A DNA stretch of 64,000 nucleotides from Acinetobacter pseudolwoffii (GCF_002803605.1 NZ_PHRG01000008.1:1-64000), one strand, 5' to 3'. Numbered from the stretch's first letter, positions 19,364 to 29,355 are shown. Made by a program: numbers and translations. The notes: generated by a model not told the origin, from the letters alone.

Positions 19364-20344
19364 ATGCTTAAATTGTTGGCATTGGACCGCTTTACGATAT
19401 TGCTATTTGTCATGGTGCTGTTGGCCAGTGTAGTGCCTGTCTCCGGACAGGCCGCTGAAGTTTTTGGCTGGATCACGACAGGCGCGATTGCCATTCTATT
19501 TTTCCTGCACGGTGCCAAGCTGTCCCGCGAAGCGGTGGTGGAGGGGATCATGCACTGGAAATTACATACTTTGGTCTTTGCACTGACTTTTGCCTTGTTT
19601 CCTATTCTAGGTTTGCTGGCCAAGCCGATTTTATTGCCAATGCTCGGGCAGGAGCTGTACTGGGGCTTCCTATTTATGTGCTTCCTGCCATCTACCGTTC
19701 AGTCTTCGATTGCTTTTACTTCCGTCGCACATGGGAATGTGGCCGGTGCTGTCTGTAGTGCATCTTTTTCCAATATTATCGGCATGTTTATCACCCCGGT
19801 ATTGGTCGCATTTTTCATTTTAGGTCAATCTGAGCACGGGTTTGACCCAACCGCTTCGATTATCCAGATTACGCTGTTGTTATTGGTACCTTTTATCTTG
19901 GGGCAAATTTTACGTCCCTGGATTTATCCAAAAATGATGAAAATGCCAAAAATCGTCAAGGTCTTCGATCAAGGCTCAATTTTACTGGTGGTCTATGGTG
20001 CTTTTAGTAGCGCCGTAGTAGCGGGACTTTGGAATGAAGTCAGTCTCAGTACATTATTGCTGTTATTGCTAGCCTGTTCGGTGCTTTTGACCCTGGTGAT
20101 GCTGTTGTCGCTGTATATCCCACGCTGGCTGGGTTTTAGTCGCGCTGACCAGAAGACGGTATTTTTCTGCGGTTCTAAAAAAACCCTGGCCAGTGGCGTG
20201 CCGATGGCACAAATTCTATTTATTGGCCAGCCACTGGGCATGATTGTTTTGCCGATCATGATTTTTCATCAGATTCAATTGATGGTTTGCGGGATTATTG
20301 CCAATGTGTGGGCCAAAGAGGCTGAGTCAGAAGCAGAAGAATAA
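19364..20344 (+). CDS. Bile acid:sodium symporter-family (SBF/YfeH-like) transporter
   Basis: A 326-residue inner-membrane protein with about 9-10 hydrophobic segments. It matches the SBF-like family by FLHGAKLSREAV near residue 48, CFLPSTVQSSIAFTSVAHGN (about 104-123) and the FFCGSKKTLASGVPMA segment near residue 270, where the crossed helices bind the ligand. The natural substrate of the YfeH branch is not known. AAGGGAAG is a good ribosome binding site eight bases before the ATG. Single gene between gloA and rpmE. Confidence 0.88.
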   Translation: MLKLLALDRFTILLFVMVLLASVVPVSGQAAEVFGWITTGAIAILFFLHGAKLSREAVVEGIMHWKLHTLVFALTFALFPILGLLAKPILLPMLGQELYWGFLFMCFLPSTVQSSIAFTSVAHGNVAGAVCSASFSNIIGMFITPVLVAFFILGQSEHGFDPTASIIQITLLLLVPFILGQILRPWIYPKMMKMPKIVKVFDQGSILLVVYGAFSSAVVAGLWNEVSLSTLLLLLLACSVLLTLVMLLSLYIPRWLGFSRADQKTVFFCGSKKTLASGVPMAQILFIGQPLGMIVLPIMIFHQIQLMVCGIIANVWAKEAESEAEE

Positions 20345-20539
20345 TTCGCATATTGAATTTTTTTCACGTATAATAATGCCCACTTGTTGTGCTTAGCTCT
20401 GACGGTATCCGTCTCGGTGGGCCAAAAGAATGGTCTGTTGTGGTGTTGATCTGCATGAACTTTGTTCCTGCTTCCTCATTTGAGAGTGATCAATAGCGAT
20501 GACAGCTAAACCTTCTTGAATCTAATGGAGTAATCGACC
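20345..20539 (+). promoter_or_regulatory. rpmE promoter and leader
   Basis: TATAAT at 20369-20374 is the likely -10 box; the -35 is weak. The resulting leader of about 160 bases includes a small hairpin (GACGGTATCCGTC, near 20400) and ends close to the L31 gene. Autoregulatory leaders ahead of L31 genes are known in gammaproteobacteria; whether this is one needs structural comparison. Confidence 0.4.
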
Positions 20540-20764
20540 ATGCGCGCCGATATTCACCCAAAATATGAAACTTTAGTTGCGACTTGTTCATGTGGTAACG
20601 TAATCGAAACTCGTTCAGCTGCTGGTAAAGAAACACTTTACCTAGACGTATGTTCAGCTTGCCACCCATTCTACACTGGTAAGCAAAAGAACGTTGACAC
20701 TGGCGGTCGTATCGACAAGTTCAAACAACGTTTTGCTGGTATGTCACGTTCTGTTAAACGTTAA
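20540..20764 (+). CDS. rpmE: Ribosomal protein L31 (zinc-binding form)
   Basis: L31 sits in the central protuberance of the 50S subunit and bridges it to the small subunit. This 74-residue copy is the C+ type: the zinc cysteines Cys16 and Cys18 (TCSCGN) and Cys37 and Cys40 (VCSACHP) are all present. In zinc starvation such copies are often replaced by a cysteine-less form; none is encoded in this window, though the Zur regulon genes at 48049-51097 are. Confidence 0.98.
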   Translation: MRADIHPKYETLVATCSCGNVIETRSAAGKETLYLDVCSACHPFYTGKQKNVDTGGRIDKFKQRFAGMSRSVKR

Positions 20765-20777
20765 TACCCAAAATAAA

Positions 20778-20804
20778 AGAAACGGGCCTCAAGCCCGTTT
20801 TTTT
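20778..20804 (+). terminator. Terminator of rpmE
   Basis: AAACGGGC / GCCCGTTT stem with a CTCAA loop followed by TTTTTTT, 16 bases after the stop. Confidence 0.9.
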
Positions 20805-20850
20805 GTGCCGGCCATTTGGAAAATAACCGCATGGCAGGCAATATAACTAT

Positions 20851-23016
20851 TTAATGCTCTTGTACATCAATCAGGTGATCGAGTTTTTTCTGGAAATAAT
20901 CCCCTTGAATAAAGCGGGCATCAACATTCCAGGCATTGGCGAACAGTGTCATATCATTTAATTCGCGGACCAGAATATTCAGCGGTTTGATATCATTATA
21001 GCTGGTGATTTTTTCCTGTAGCTGCTCGACTTCAGTCTCGTTATTCAGCATCTGGGTCAAGCTGGAATGCAAGCTGACACCATCTATTTCCAGCTCACGC
21101 AGCAAATTCGGACTATACATCGATTGACCAAAATCACGCAGCGCAATCAGCGCGCCATGTTCATGCAGAACACGTAAATATTTCTGTGCATCCTGTTGAT
21201 TTAGCAGAATATCTTCTTCTGAGAATTGTAGGGTCAGCGGATGTCGGACTTTGCTGCGAATAATCGTAATCAGCTTGGAAATAAATTCCGGGAAGCTACG
21301 GTCTTTAAAGAGTACCGCACGGTTCAAATTCACGATTAAGGTCGCATCCGGATACTGGGTAATAAAATTGTGCAACTGTTTACTGGCTTCAACCAGAATC
21401 CAGCGATCCAGTTTAATCGACAGCTCATCATCTTCATGCAGTTCAAGCAGTGTAGAAATATCCTGCCATTTATTCTCATAAATGAAGCCGTTGGTCACTT
21501 CATAAGTATAAAGGCGAGTATCTTCTTTATCATACAACTGCTGATATTTTAAATGGATTTCACCACGATCCAGACATTCACTCAAAGCTTTCAGGATATG
21601 AGGTGTCGCCGCAGGAATAGAGCTGACTGCTGGACTGATCGCCGCAACTGTTGGGCTTTCGATTGGTGTCTCGGCCACACTAAAATCGATCTGCGGCATT
21701 TCTAGAGATGGCTGGTTGCTCAGTGAAGCAGGAATATCCAGTACAAATTCAGGTGCTACTTCTGCTTGAGGTAAAGACGTAGAGAAGGCTCGTGCAATCA
21801 GTTCATTGCAGTGCGCTTCATCATTTAAACCCTGTTCCAGAACCACATAACCCATGCGTAAATTGAGCGGGAACGAATTTTGTCCCACTGTCACTAATTG
21901 CGGCTTGCTGAGCGCATTTAATCCGATCAGTTTGGATTCAAGAATTGCTTTGGAATCTGCCTGGAACAGACCGACAAGGACGTCATATTCCAGCTTGAAT
22001 AATGGAACATGGGTTTGTTCTTTGAGGAATTCTTTAACAGCTTTGAAATATCCACTAAACGTCGTCCACTCAGACTGTAGAACTTCTGGTTCATAGGAAC
22101 TTAAAGAGAAAGTTACCATGGCATTTACAGGTGCGGACTGTTTGGTTATTTCACGTTTAAGGAGCTGGAAAGTACTCGGTTTTCCGGCCGGCTTCTCGGT
22201 ATTGCCTGCTTGAGCCTGAGTATCAATAGTAATTTGTAGTGCATCTTCTTCAGCGCTGGATGGCAAGAATTCCAGTTTTAATGGGTTAGATGCGGCGACA
22301 CGCGGATTAAGAGAGTGGATTTCAACCCGGCCTAAATCGACCTGGCCTTGAGAAATCTTTTTGAAACGTGTTTTAAAGTCGTTTAGATCAGAAGGTTGTA
22401 ATAGATCTAGCAGCGGCAGGCCAATAATCTCGTCTTCACTTTGTAAGCCAAACAGTTTCAGATAGTCTGCATTGGCCTGAATATGAATCCCTTCTTGAAT
22501 GGTTGCGATGGCACGGTTACTATCTTCGACTAAGGATTGTGTCTGACTTTGTGCTGCTTCCAGTTCATTGAGCAAATGTTGCTGGGTCTGCGATACACGG
22601 CTAAATGACAATGCCCGAACCAGTCCCACATAAAAGCGTTCCAGGTAGTCAAAATTGAGAATGTCATAAATTCCTTTATGAATATACTGGGCATAGTGTT
22701 CAGCCTGATAGTCATCCGGTTTAAGCAAAATCATCGGCAGATGAGACTGCTGGGAAAGACGCACCAGACTTAAGGCCTGTTCATATTTCAGATCATAAGC
22801 ACGGCCAAAGATAATCAGATCCCAGTTAAAATTTAACTGTTTTTCAAAAGATTGCAAATCATCAAGCAGGACAGCATCGACCTGATAGTCATTGCTGGTC
22901 AGAAGATCACGGATTTGGTTATATCTAATTTGATTATCATCAATAATCAGTAAACGTGTTTCGGTACGTTTTAACTTTTTAGACAATAATGGATTTCTCA
23001 CTTCAATGCTTCCCAT
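20851..23016 (-). CDS. fimX: FimX-like c-di-GMP receptor (REC-PAS-degenerate GGDEF-EAL)
   Basis: A 721-residue cytosolic protein with the FimX domain order. Residues 18-135 form a receiver-like domain (RLLIIDDNQIRY) whose phospho-acceptor position is lost (LIIFGRAY in place of the usual Asp). Residues 160-275 are a PAS domain, 285-430 a GGDEF-like fold without the active GGDEF, and 480-715 an EAL domain in which EAL is replaced by YEVT, so it should bind rather than cleave c-di-GMP. In Pseudomonas FimX controls type IV pilus assembly and twitching. It overlaps the end of the upstream PilZ-like gene by 19 bases, so both are made together. Confidence 0.82.
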   Translation of the reverse strand: MGSIEVRNPLLSKKLKRTETRLLIIDDNQIRYNQIRDLLTSNDYQVDAVLLDDLQSFEKQLNFNWDLIIFGRAYDLKYEQALSLVRLSQQSHLPMILLKPDDYQAEHYAQYIHKGIYDILNFDYLERFYVGLVRALSFSRVSQTQQHLLNELEAAQSQTQSLVEDSNRAIATIQEGIHIQANADYLKLFGLQSEDEIIGLPLLDLLQPSDLNDFKTRFKKISQGQVDLGRVEIHSLNPRVAASNPLKLEFLPSSAEEDALQITIDTQAQAGNTEKPAGKPSTFQLLKREITKQSAPVNAMVTFSLSSYEPEVLQSEWTTFSGYFKAVKEFLKEQTHVPLFKLEYDVLVGLFQADSKAILESKLIGLNALSKPQLVTVGQNSFPLNLRMGYVVLEQGLNDEAHCNELIARAFSTSLPQAEVAPEFVLDIPASLSNQPSLEMPQIDFSVAETPIESPTVAAISPAVSSIPAATPHILKALSECLDRGEIHLKYQQLYDKEDTRLYTYEVTNGFIYENKWQDISTLLELHEDDELSIKLDRWILVEASKQLHNFITQYPDATLIVNLNRAVLFKDRSFPEFISKLITIIRSKVRHPLTLQFSEEDILLNQQDAQKYLRVLHEHGALIALRDFGQSMYSPNLLRELEIDGVSLHSSLTQMLNNETEVEQLQEKITSYNDIKPLNILVRELNDMTLFANAWNVDARFIQGDYFQKKLDHLIDVQEH

Positions 23017-24743
23017 AAATCATGATTTCTGCTTTCATTCATGTGCTGACCGATAAAGTTTTCTATCATTTCTTCTTCTTGATCATTCAATAATTCATAA
23101 TCAAAACGGATAAAACTCTGCGTAATCAGTTGTGCTTTGGTCAGATAGATTTTTAATTCTTTCTGACCGAGGCGTAAATGAATGGTTTGTTTTTCCCTAA
23201 ACATCTGTGAACCCGAGACAATCACACTGGTCGTGACCTGATCCAGTTGCGTCATTTTTACCAGCAGTGCAGGCTGATAATTGACATGATGGCGTTCGGT
23301 ACGGCTATAAGCCGCGCAAGGGAATAATTCCTGAGCCAGAACTTCCAGACCAATTTCCAGACTCTTGTCGGTCGATTGCTTGATCCAGCGAATCACACCA
23401 CCACGCCACTGGCGCTGTGATTTTTCCTGAACCAGAATAAATTCACCGGTTTTCAGATTGGCAGGGGTAATACCAGTCCATTTAATCCGGTAACCATTGA
23501 CACTAATATCCAGAACTTCAGCACTATGAATCTGTTTGGTTTCGCGATCGAGGGCCTTGATGCTGCTAAAACCACTTGGAATGGCATTTTCCATTGAGCT
23601 GACAAAACTGCTTTCACTCTGGAAATTATAATTGGCCTCAAGTTCCAGGGTCTCGTTAAAGTTTTTACCTTTGGATAGATAAAAATGTGCCACCGTCAAG
23701 CCAAAGCAGATATTGATCTGGGCTGAATATTCATAACGTTCATGACGGCGTTCGATATTATTCGAGAGCAGATTGTAGATATGAAAATGTAGTGCAGGGG
23801 TCAGGAACAGTTTTTCATTACGCGACAGATACTGAGCATTTTTGCTTTGAGTATGGGTCAAATGTTCCATCAGATTCTGGGTGGAAATATAGAAGCTTGG
23901 CTGAAAATGTTCACCCTGATGTGAATTAAAGATCGGGGGGTGATCTTTGCTGGCGTCGACTACATAGCGCGAAAGTGTGGTTTCTTTCGGCAGAATCTGC
24001 ACCAGTTTGGCCCAGTCAAAACTGCATAAATACAGCCCTTGAATTTCTGCAGGGCGAATCTGATGGGTATTAAAAATATCCAGTAAAATCAGTTGAGCAT
24101 AAGCATGTGCAATATTCTGGATCTCGTGCTGGGTGCCTAAGACCTGATTGATATTGCTTTGGTAGAAATTATTTTCGATTGCACATTCAAGCAGTTGATG
24201 TGCAGCCAACCATTGCCCCATACCCGGTGTGCTATATAACATATGCTGTTGATATAACAGCAGGCTGAGCTGTTGCAAAGCATAATAAATCGACACCATA
24301 CGCGCAGTTTGAATGCTTTTCTTTTTACCCAGAGAAAACAGGGAAAATTTTTGATGGGTCAGTTGATGATTACAGCGTTTGACGATATCAATATAAATTT
24401 TGGCAAAATGGCTACGCAGCAGCATGGCCAGTTCAATGATTTGATCGTTACGATCCGAAGTAATCAGCCCCTGATTGACAAAATGCTTTTCCAGACTGGT
24501 CAGAACATTTTCAAGGGTCGGATGCAAGACCTGAATCAGGTCAAAGCGCAGGGTTTCTGTGCATTTCAGCTCAGAAATTTCTAATAAGGCATTAAACAGG
24601 GATTTGGATGAATTTCCCAGTTGCAAAATTGAAATACCGGAAACCCACTCTTGCAAAGCTTTGGCAGTCGTCGGGCAAAAGCTCAGCTGATCCCGTGTGA
24701 GTTCCGTCGGTGTCTGAAAAATGTCGGACGTATGCTTGCTCAT
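22998..24743 (-). CDS. PilZ-like domain protein, partner gene of fimX
   Basis: The 581-residue protein has a helical N-terminal two-thirds and a C-terminal PilZ-type region. The PilZ arginine motif may be the RRHERYEY at about residue 330, and the second motif is DISVNG (D-x-S-x-x-G) near residue 405; the gap between them is longer than usual, so the fold is not fully standard. A c-di-GMP-linked role in type IV pili is inferred from its position just before the FimX-like gene; a comparable neighbour of fimX occurs in Pseudomonas. It starts 9 bases after epmB. No enzymatic motif seen. Confidence 0.65.
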   Translation of the reverse strand: MSKHTSDIFQTPTELTRDQLSFCPTTAKALQEWVSGISILQLGNSSKSLFNALLEISELKCTETLRFDLIQVLHPTLENVLTSLEKHFVNQGLITSDRNDQIIELAMLLRSHFAKIYIDIVKRCNHQLTHQKFSLFSLGKKKSIQTARMVSIYYALQQLSLLLYQQHMLYSTPGMGQWLAAHQLLECAIENNFYQSNINQVLGTQHEIQNIAHAYAQLILLDIFNTHQIRPAEIQGLYLCSFDWAKLVQILPKETTLSRYVVDASKDHPPIFNSHQGEHFQPSFYISTQNLMEHLTHTQSKNAQYLSRNEKLFLTPALHFHIYNLLSNNIERRHERYEYSAQINICFGLTVAHFYLSKGKNFNETLELEANYNFQSESSFVSSMENAIPSGFSSIKALDRETKQIHSAEVLDISVNGYRIKWTGITPANLKTGEFILVQEKSQRQWRGGVIRWIKQSTDKSLEIGLEVLAQELFPCAAYSRTERHHVNYQPALLVKMTQLDQVTTSVIVSGSQMFREKQTIHLRLGQKELKIYLTKAQLITQSFIRFDYELLNDQEEEMIENFIGQHMNESRNHDLWEALK

Positions 24744-24752
24744 CTTTATTAT

Positions 24753-25775
24753 TTAACTCAAAAATGTTGAAACCCCAAAAAGCGGTGTCTTATTGTTCTC
24801 GCCCGCTATTTCTCGAACCAGTTTAGGAACCAAATACCCCGGAAGGTTCGCTAAAACTTCAGTATAAATCTCATAAATGTCATCAGGTGGTAAATCAAAA
24901 TGATGTGCACCTTTTACTTTATCAAGTACATGTAAATAATACGGCATCACCCCGGCATCAAACAAGCGATAGCTTAAATCTGTCAAAACCTGAGCAGAAT
25001 CATTCACACCTTTTAATAAAACTGTCTGATTCAGCACAGTAATCTGTTGTTGAACCAACTGGTTCAAACGCTTGCAGGTGAAGTCATCCAGCTCCGATGC
25101 ATGGTTGGAGTGTACCACCAGAATAATACGTAGCCTACTGTTTTTTAACATGCTAAGTAGCTCTTCGTCCACCCGGTTAGGGATCACAATGGGAACTCGT
25201 GAATGTATTCTTAAAAATTTGAGCTGTGGTAGAGATTCTAGTCGCTCAATCCAGAGTTGCAATTTCCGGTTGGATAAGGTCAGTGGATCACCACCGCTCA
25301 GAATCACTTCATTAATATCAGGCTGGCTTTGCAGATATTGCTTGATATTGATCCAGTCTTCATTTTTAGGCAGGTTGTCCTGATAAGGAAAATGCCGGCG
25401 GAAACAGTAACGACAATGCACGGCACAGGCACCGGTCAGTGTCAGCAAGAAACGCGATTTATATTTATGTAATACACCGGGCTGCTGATTGGCCTGTTCT
25501 TCGCCCAAGGGATCGGTAACAAATCCCGGATGATCTTCCAGCTCCAGATGATGCGGCAGGACTTGTAACAGTAGCGGGTCTAAAGGATTGCCTGGCTGCA
25601 TTTTGCCGACAAAAGCACGTGGCACGCGTAATTTGAACTGTTCACTAGCCAAAATGGCACCTGAGAGCAGCTGCGCCGGGGCGAGTTGCAGCAGTTCAAG
25701 CAGTTCGTGCGGATCGGTAATCAGGTCGCTAAGCTGTGATTGCCAGTTTTGTTCTTGATATAAATAATTCGTCAT
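24753..25775 (-). CDS. epmB: EF-P lysine 2,3-aminomutase EpmB
   Basis: A radical SAM and PLP enzyme of 340 residues that converts (S)-alpha-lysine to (R)-beta-lysine for attachment to elongation factor P. The cluster motif CxxxCxxC is CAVHCRYCF at about 116-124, followed by the LSGGDPL segment. It is divergent from efp, whose product it helps to modify; epmA, the ligase that transfers the beta-lysine, is not in the window. It leads the epmB - PilZ-like - fimX group, separated by only 9 bases. Confidence 0.94.
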   Translation of the reverse strand: MTNYLYQEQNWQSQLSDLITDPHELLELLQLAPAQLLSGAILASEQFKLRVPRAFVGKMQPGNPLDPLLLQVLPHHLELEDHPGFVTDPLGEEQANQQPGVLHKYKSRFLLTLTGACAVHCRYCFRRHFPYQDNLPKNEDWINIKQYLQSQPDINEVILSGGDPLTLSNRKLQLWIERLESLPQLKFLRIHSRVPIVIPNRVDEELLSMLKNSRLRIILVVHSNHASELDDFTCKRLNQLVQQQITVLNQTVLLKGVNDSAQVLTDLSYRLFDAGVMPYYLHVLDKVKGAHHFDLPPDDIYEIYTEVLANLPGYLVPKLVREIAGENNKTPLFGVSTFLS

Positions 25776-26161
25776 GCTGGAAGATTAACAGTAGAAGTGG
25801 GAGGGCAAGGCCAGAGGGTTGCAGTTTAACAGTTTGTCGAGAACCAGAATAATCTGCTGTGCGATAAAATTTGTCGTCATGACTATATGTCATGTCAAAA
25901 ATGATGACAGCCGGATGGCATTTTAGCGTCCAGCAAGACATGAATAAACAAAGGATTTTCATGCCTGATGCTAACTTAGGCAGTGTGAAGGGCTGAAAGC
26001 GGAATTTTTCATTGCGGCGAGCGCCATTGCTCATTTAGAATACGTAACATTAAATGAATGTGCATGTGGCAACTTAATGTTCGTGTCAGACTTGCTAAAT
26101 GACATTGCAACAGCCCTTAGCATCGATAGATTAAAGTTAGTAAGTTTGGAGAGCGCCAGTC
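25776..26161. promoter_or_regulatory. epmB/efp divergent intergenic region
   Basis: 386 bases without a gene contain the two outward promoters. A weak sigma70 match for efp is TTGCAA (26105-26110) with TAGATT (26127-26132), 16 bases apart. Nothing else is recognised. Confidence 0.4.
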
Positions 26162-26731
26162 ATGGCCTATTATTCTACGAATGATTTCAAGTCAGGCCTT
26201 AAGGTTATGCTTGATGGTAACCCATGTTCAATCATGGAAAACGAATACGTAAAACCAGGTAAAGGCCAAGCCTTCAACCGCGTAAAATTACGTAACCTTA
26301 AATCAGGTAAAGTTCTGGAAAAAACATTCAAATCAGGCGAGAACCTAGAAGCGGCTGATATCGTTGAAGTAGAAATGGAATACTTGTACAACGATGGCGA
26401 AATGTGGAACTTTATGGATCCTGTATCGTTTGAACAGATCGCAGCTGATAAAACAGCGATGAGCGATGCTGCAAAATGGTTAAAAGACGATTCAAATGAA
26501 AAATGTACCATTATGCTGTTCAATGGCGTGCCGTTAAACGTGACTCCACCGAACTTCGTGGTACTTAAAATCATTGAAACTGATCCAGGCGTTCGTGGTG
26601 ATACTTCTGGCGGCGGCGGTAAGCCGGCGAAACTTGAAACAGGTGCTGTGGTACGTGTTCCATTATTCGTACAGCAAGAAGAAAGCGTTCGTGTAGATAC
26701 CCGTACTGGTGATTATTTAGAACGTGCATAA
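26162..26731 (+). CDS. efp: Elongation factor P
   Basis: EF-P enters the ribosomal E site and relieves stalls at polyproline stretches. The 189-residue length and three beta-barrel domains are normal. The modified residue is Lys34 in KPGKGQAF, the site lysylated by EpmA/EpmB, and epmB is directly upstream on the other strand. It is a single gene with its own terminator. Confidence 0.98.
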   Translation: MAYYSTNDFKSGLKVMLDGNPCSIMENEYVKPGKGQAFNRVKLRNLKSGKVLEKTFKSGENLEAADIVEVEMEYLYNDGEMWNFMDPVSFEQIAADKTAMSDAAKWLKDDSNEKCTIMLFNGVPLNVTPPNFVVLKIIETDPGVRGDTSGGGGKPAKLETGAVVRVPLFVQQEESVRVDTRTGDYLERA

Positions 26732-26757
26732 TGGTTTTAAAATAGACTATTATCGAG

Positions 26758-26786
26758 AGGGATGATCTAGATCATCCCTTTTTTTA
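26758..26786 (+). terminator. Terminator of efp
   Basis: The 22-base palindrome AGGGATGATC-TA-GATCATCCCT is followed by a run of T residues. Confidence 0.9.
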
Positions 26787-26902
26787 TGCCAAAGTCTTAG
26801 AGGAAAGTGAAAAGAACAGGCGTAAAGTCGCAAGGGAAAACAGCAGTACTTCGAACAACAACAACCGCGCTGATTTGTATGCATCACAATATGAGGGATT
26901 GA

Positions 26903-29002
26903 ATGGAAACTTTACAAAAGAAGTCCACGCTGACTTCGAAAATAATTTGGCTTTTGGTAGCCATAGTGGGTGCAGTCTCCTTTGGAGTGCTGGCCCTGAG
27001 TCGGGGTGAGCATGTCAATGCAGTCTGGCTGGTACTGGCAGCTGCCTGTGTCTATAGCATTGCTTACCGTTTCTATAGCCTGTTTATTGCCACCAAAGTA
27101 TTCGAGCTGAATGAGCGCCGTTTAACCCCTGCGCATCGTCTGGCCGATGGTCTGGACTATGTGCCAACCAATAAAAGTGTTTTGTTTGGCCATCACTTTG
27201 CTGCAATTGCCGGTGCAGGCCCGCTGGTCGGTCCGATCCTGGCCGCGCAAATGGGTTATTTGCCCGGAACCATCTGGCTCTTGGTCGGTGTAGTACTGGC
27301 CGGTGCGGTACAGGATTTTCTGGTGCTGTTTATTTCGACCCGTCGTGACGGTCGTTCACTCGGTGAAATGGCCAAGCAGGAACTCGGCACCTTTGCCGGT
27401 ATTATCGTCATGCTGGGTGCCTTGGGTGTGATGATTATCATCCTGGCGGTGTTGGCACTGGTGGTCGTCAAAGCCTTGACCAATAGTCCGTGGGGCGTGT
27501 TCAGTATTGCTGCCACGATTCCGATTGCGATCTTTATGGGCGTGTATATGCGTTTTATCCGTCCGGGTAAAATTGCAGAAGTGTCGATTATTGGTTTTGT
27601 ATTGATGATGCTCGGGATCATCTACGGTGAAAACATCGCGCAACATCCGTACTGGGGGCCGTTCTTCACACTATCGGGAACTGAGCTGACCTGGGCATTG
27701 ATCATCTATGGATTTATTGCATCAGTATTGCCGGTGTGGCTGTTGCTTGCGCCACGTGATTATCTATCCACTTTCTTGAAAATTGGTGTAATTGCCGGTC
27801 TGGCGATTGGTATTCTGTTTGCCATGCCTGAAATGAAACTGCCAGCGGTGACCAAGTTTATTGATGGTACAGGCCCGGTATTTGCAGGCTCCATGTTCCC
27901 ATTCCTGTTCATTACCATTGCCTGTGGTGCGATTTCCGGTTTCCATGCCCTGGTCTCTTCGGGAACGACACCGAAACTGGTCAATAACGAACGCGATATC
28001 CGTGTGATCGGTTATGGCGGTATGTTGATGGAATCTTTTGTGGCGATCATGGCTTTGATCTGTGCCGCAGTTCTGGATCCGGGAATTTATTTTGCGATTA
28101 ACTCGCCAGCCGCCTTACTCGGGACTACCGCAGAAAGTGCGGCAGAAGCAGTGCGTACCCTTGGTTTTGTGGTAACTCCTGAAGCCTTGACTTTATTGGC
28201 TCAAGAAGTCGGTGAAAACTCGATTCTGTCACGTACAGGTGGTGCACCGACTTTTGCGATTGGTATGGCGCATATCATCACGGAAATTTTTAATAGCCGT
28301 GAAATGATGGCGTTCTGGTATCACTTTGCGATTCTGTTTGAAGCTCTATTCATTCTGACAGCGGTAGATGCCGGTACGCGTGCCTGTCGCTTTATGGTGC
28401 AGGATACAGTCGGCATCGTGATTCCTGCGGTGAAAAACTCGCATAATTTCTTTGGTAACTTGCTGGGTACTGCGGTTGCAGTCGCAGGTTGGGGCTTCTT
28501 CGTCTATCAGGGCGTGGTCGATCCACTCGGCGGCATTAACAGCTTATGGCCGCTATTTGGTATTGGTAACCAGATTCTGGCTGCGATGGCGCTCATTCTC
28601 GGTACAGTCATTCTGTTCAAAATGAAAAAACAGAAATATGTCTGGGTCACCATTATCCCGACCGTTTTCCTGTTCATTACTTCCATGACTGCCGGCTGGC
28701 AGAAGATTTTCCACGAAAATCCGAAGATTGGTTTCCTGGCACAAGCTGATCGTTTCAATACGGCCATTGCCAATAATGAAATCCTGGCGCCGGCTAAAAG
28801 TATTGCAGAAATGCAGACTGTGGCCATGTCGAATCAGATTAATGCCGCACTTTGTGCCTTTTTTATGATCGTTGCTTTTGTGATGCTGTTCGCCGCGATT
28901 CGCGTGATTCGTCGTGCTTTAGCAGATCCGAATCCTTCTGTGCATGAAGCAGAAGCCATCTATCGCGATCCTGAAGACATTCAGCCAGCGAAAGGTCATT
29001 AA
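26903..29002 (+). CDS. cstA: Carbon starvation protein CstA-type transporter
   Basis: A 699-residue inner-membrane protein with about 16-18 helices. The CstA core is seen in LFGHHFAAIAGAGPLVGP and GTRACRFMVQD. Family members take up pyruvate or peptides when carbon is limiting. GAGGGA gives a good ribosome binding site. The small ybdD-type gene follows after 10 bases, the standard partner of cstA/btsT genes. No catabolite-control site was identified. Confidence 0.95.
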   Translation: METLQKKSTLTSKIIWLLVAIVGAVSFGVLALSRGEHVNAVWLVLAAACVYSIAYRFYSLFIATKVFELNERRLTPAHRLADGLDYVPTNKSVLFGHHFAAIAGAGPLVGPILAAQMGYLPGTIWLLVGVVLAGAVQDFLVLFISTRRDGRSLGEMAKQELGTFAGIIVMLGALGVMIIILAVLALVVVKALTNSPWGVFSIAATIPIAIFMGVYMRFIRPGKIAEVSIIGFVLMMLGIIYGENIAQHPYWGPFFTLSGTELTWALIIYGFIASVLPVWLLLAPRDYLSTFLKIGVIAGLAIGILFAMPEMKLPAVTKFIDGTGPVFAGSMFPFLFITIACGAISGFHALVSSGTTPKLVNNERDIRVIGYGGMLMESFVAIMALICAAVLDPGIYFAINSPAALLGTTAESAAEAVRTLGFVVTPEALTLLAQEVGENSILSRTGGAPTFAIGMAHIITEIFNSREMMAFWYHFAILFEALFILTAVDAGTRACRFMVQDTVGIVIPAVKNSHNFFGNLLGTAVAVAGWGFFVYQGVVDPLGGINSLWPLFGIGNQILAAMALILGTVILFKMKKQKYVWVTIIPTVFLFITSMTAGWQKIFHENPKIGFLAQADRFNTAIANNEILAPAKSIAEMQTVAMSNQINAALCAFFMIVAFVMLFAAIRVIRRALADPNPSVHEAEAIYRDPEDIQPAKGH

Positions 29003-29012
29003 GGAGAGTCTT

Positions 29013-29315
29013 ATGAATCTGAAATTTGCCAAAAGCGGAAAAACTATGATTTATAAAATCATCAAAATGACCGTGATGTCACAAAAGGATTTGATTCTGA
29101 ATCCGAAAAACTGGTCACGTATTGCGACCTTGTGGCAACGCTTGCAGCAAAGTTTCCGCCTGATGGTTGGGGTGCCAGATTACCAGACCTATGTGGAGCA
29201 TATGCGCAAGCATCATCCAGACCTGGAAGCGATGGACCCGAAAACATTTTATCGTCACTGTGTGGATTCGCGTTATCCATCGGCAGGCGGCGGGATGAAA
29301 AAGTGTCCGTGTTAA
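29013..29315 (+). CDS. ybdD: YbdD/YjiX family small protein (CstA partner)
   Basis: A 100-residue protein of the YbdD/YjiX (DUF466) family. The conserved core is LMVGVPDYQTYVEHMRKHHPD followed by an RYPSAGGGMKKCPC tail whose two cysteines are typical. The N terminus is about 35 residues longer than in E. coli. The start ATG at 29013 has AAGGAGAG 6 bases before. It is always found with CstA-type carriers and is believed to assist them, but the mechanism is not known. Confidence 0.88.
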   Translation: MNLKFAKSGKTMIYKIIKMTVMSQKDLILNPKNWSRIATLWQRLQQSFRLMVGVPDYQTYVEHMRKHHPDLEAMDPKTFYRHCVDSRYPSAGGGMKKCPC

Positions 29316-29328
29316 TCATTGAGTAAAA

Positions 29329-29355
29329 CAAGCGCCTTTCGGGGCGCTTTTTTAT
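29329..29355 (+). terminator. Terminator of cstA-ybdD
   Basis: AAGCGCC / GGGCGCTTTTTT stem with a short TTTC loop, just past the ybdD stop. Confidence 0.85.

Noticed and set aside
20353..20374. TTGAAT as -35 for the rpmE promoter
   Set aside because: Only 10 bases separate it from TATAAT, too short for sigma70; the -10 box is kept but no -35 is claimed.
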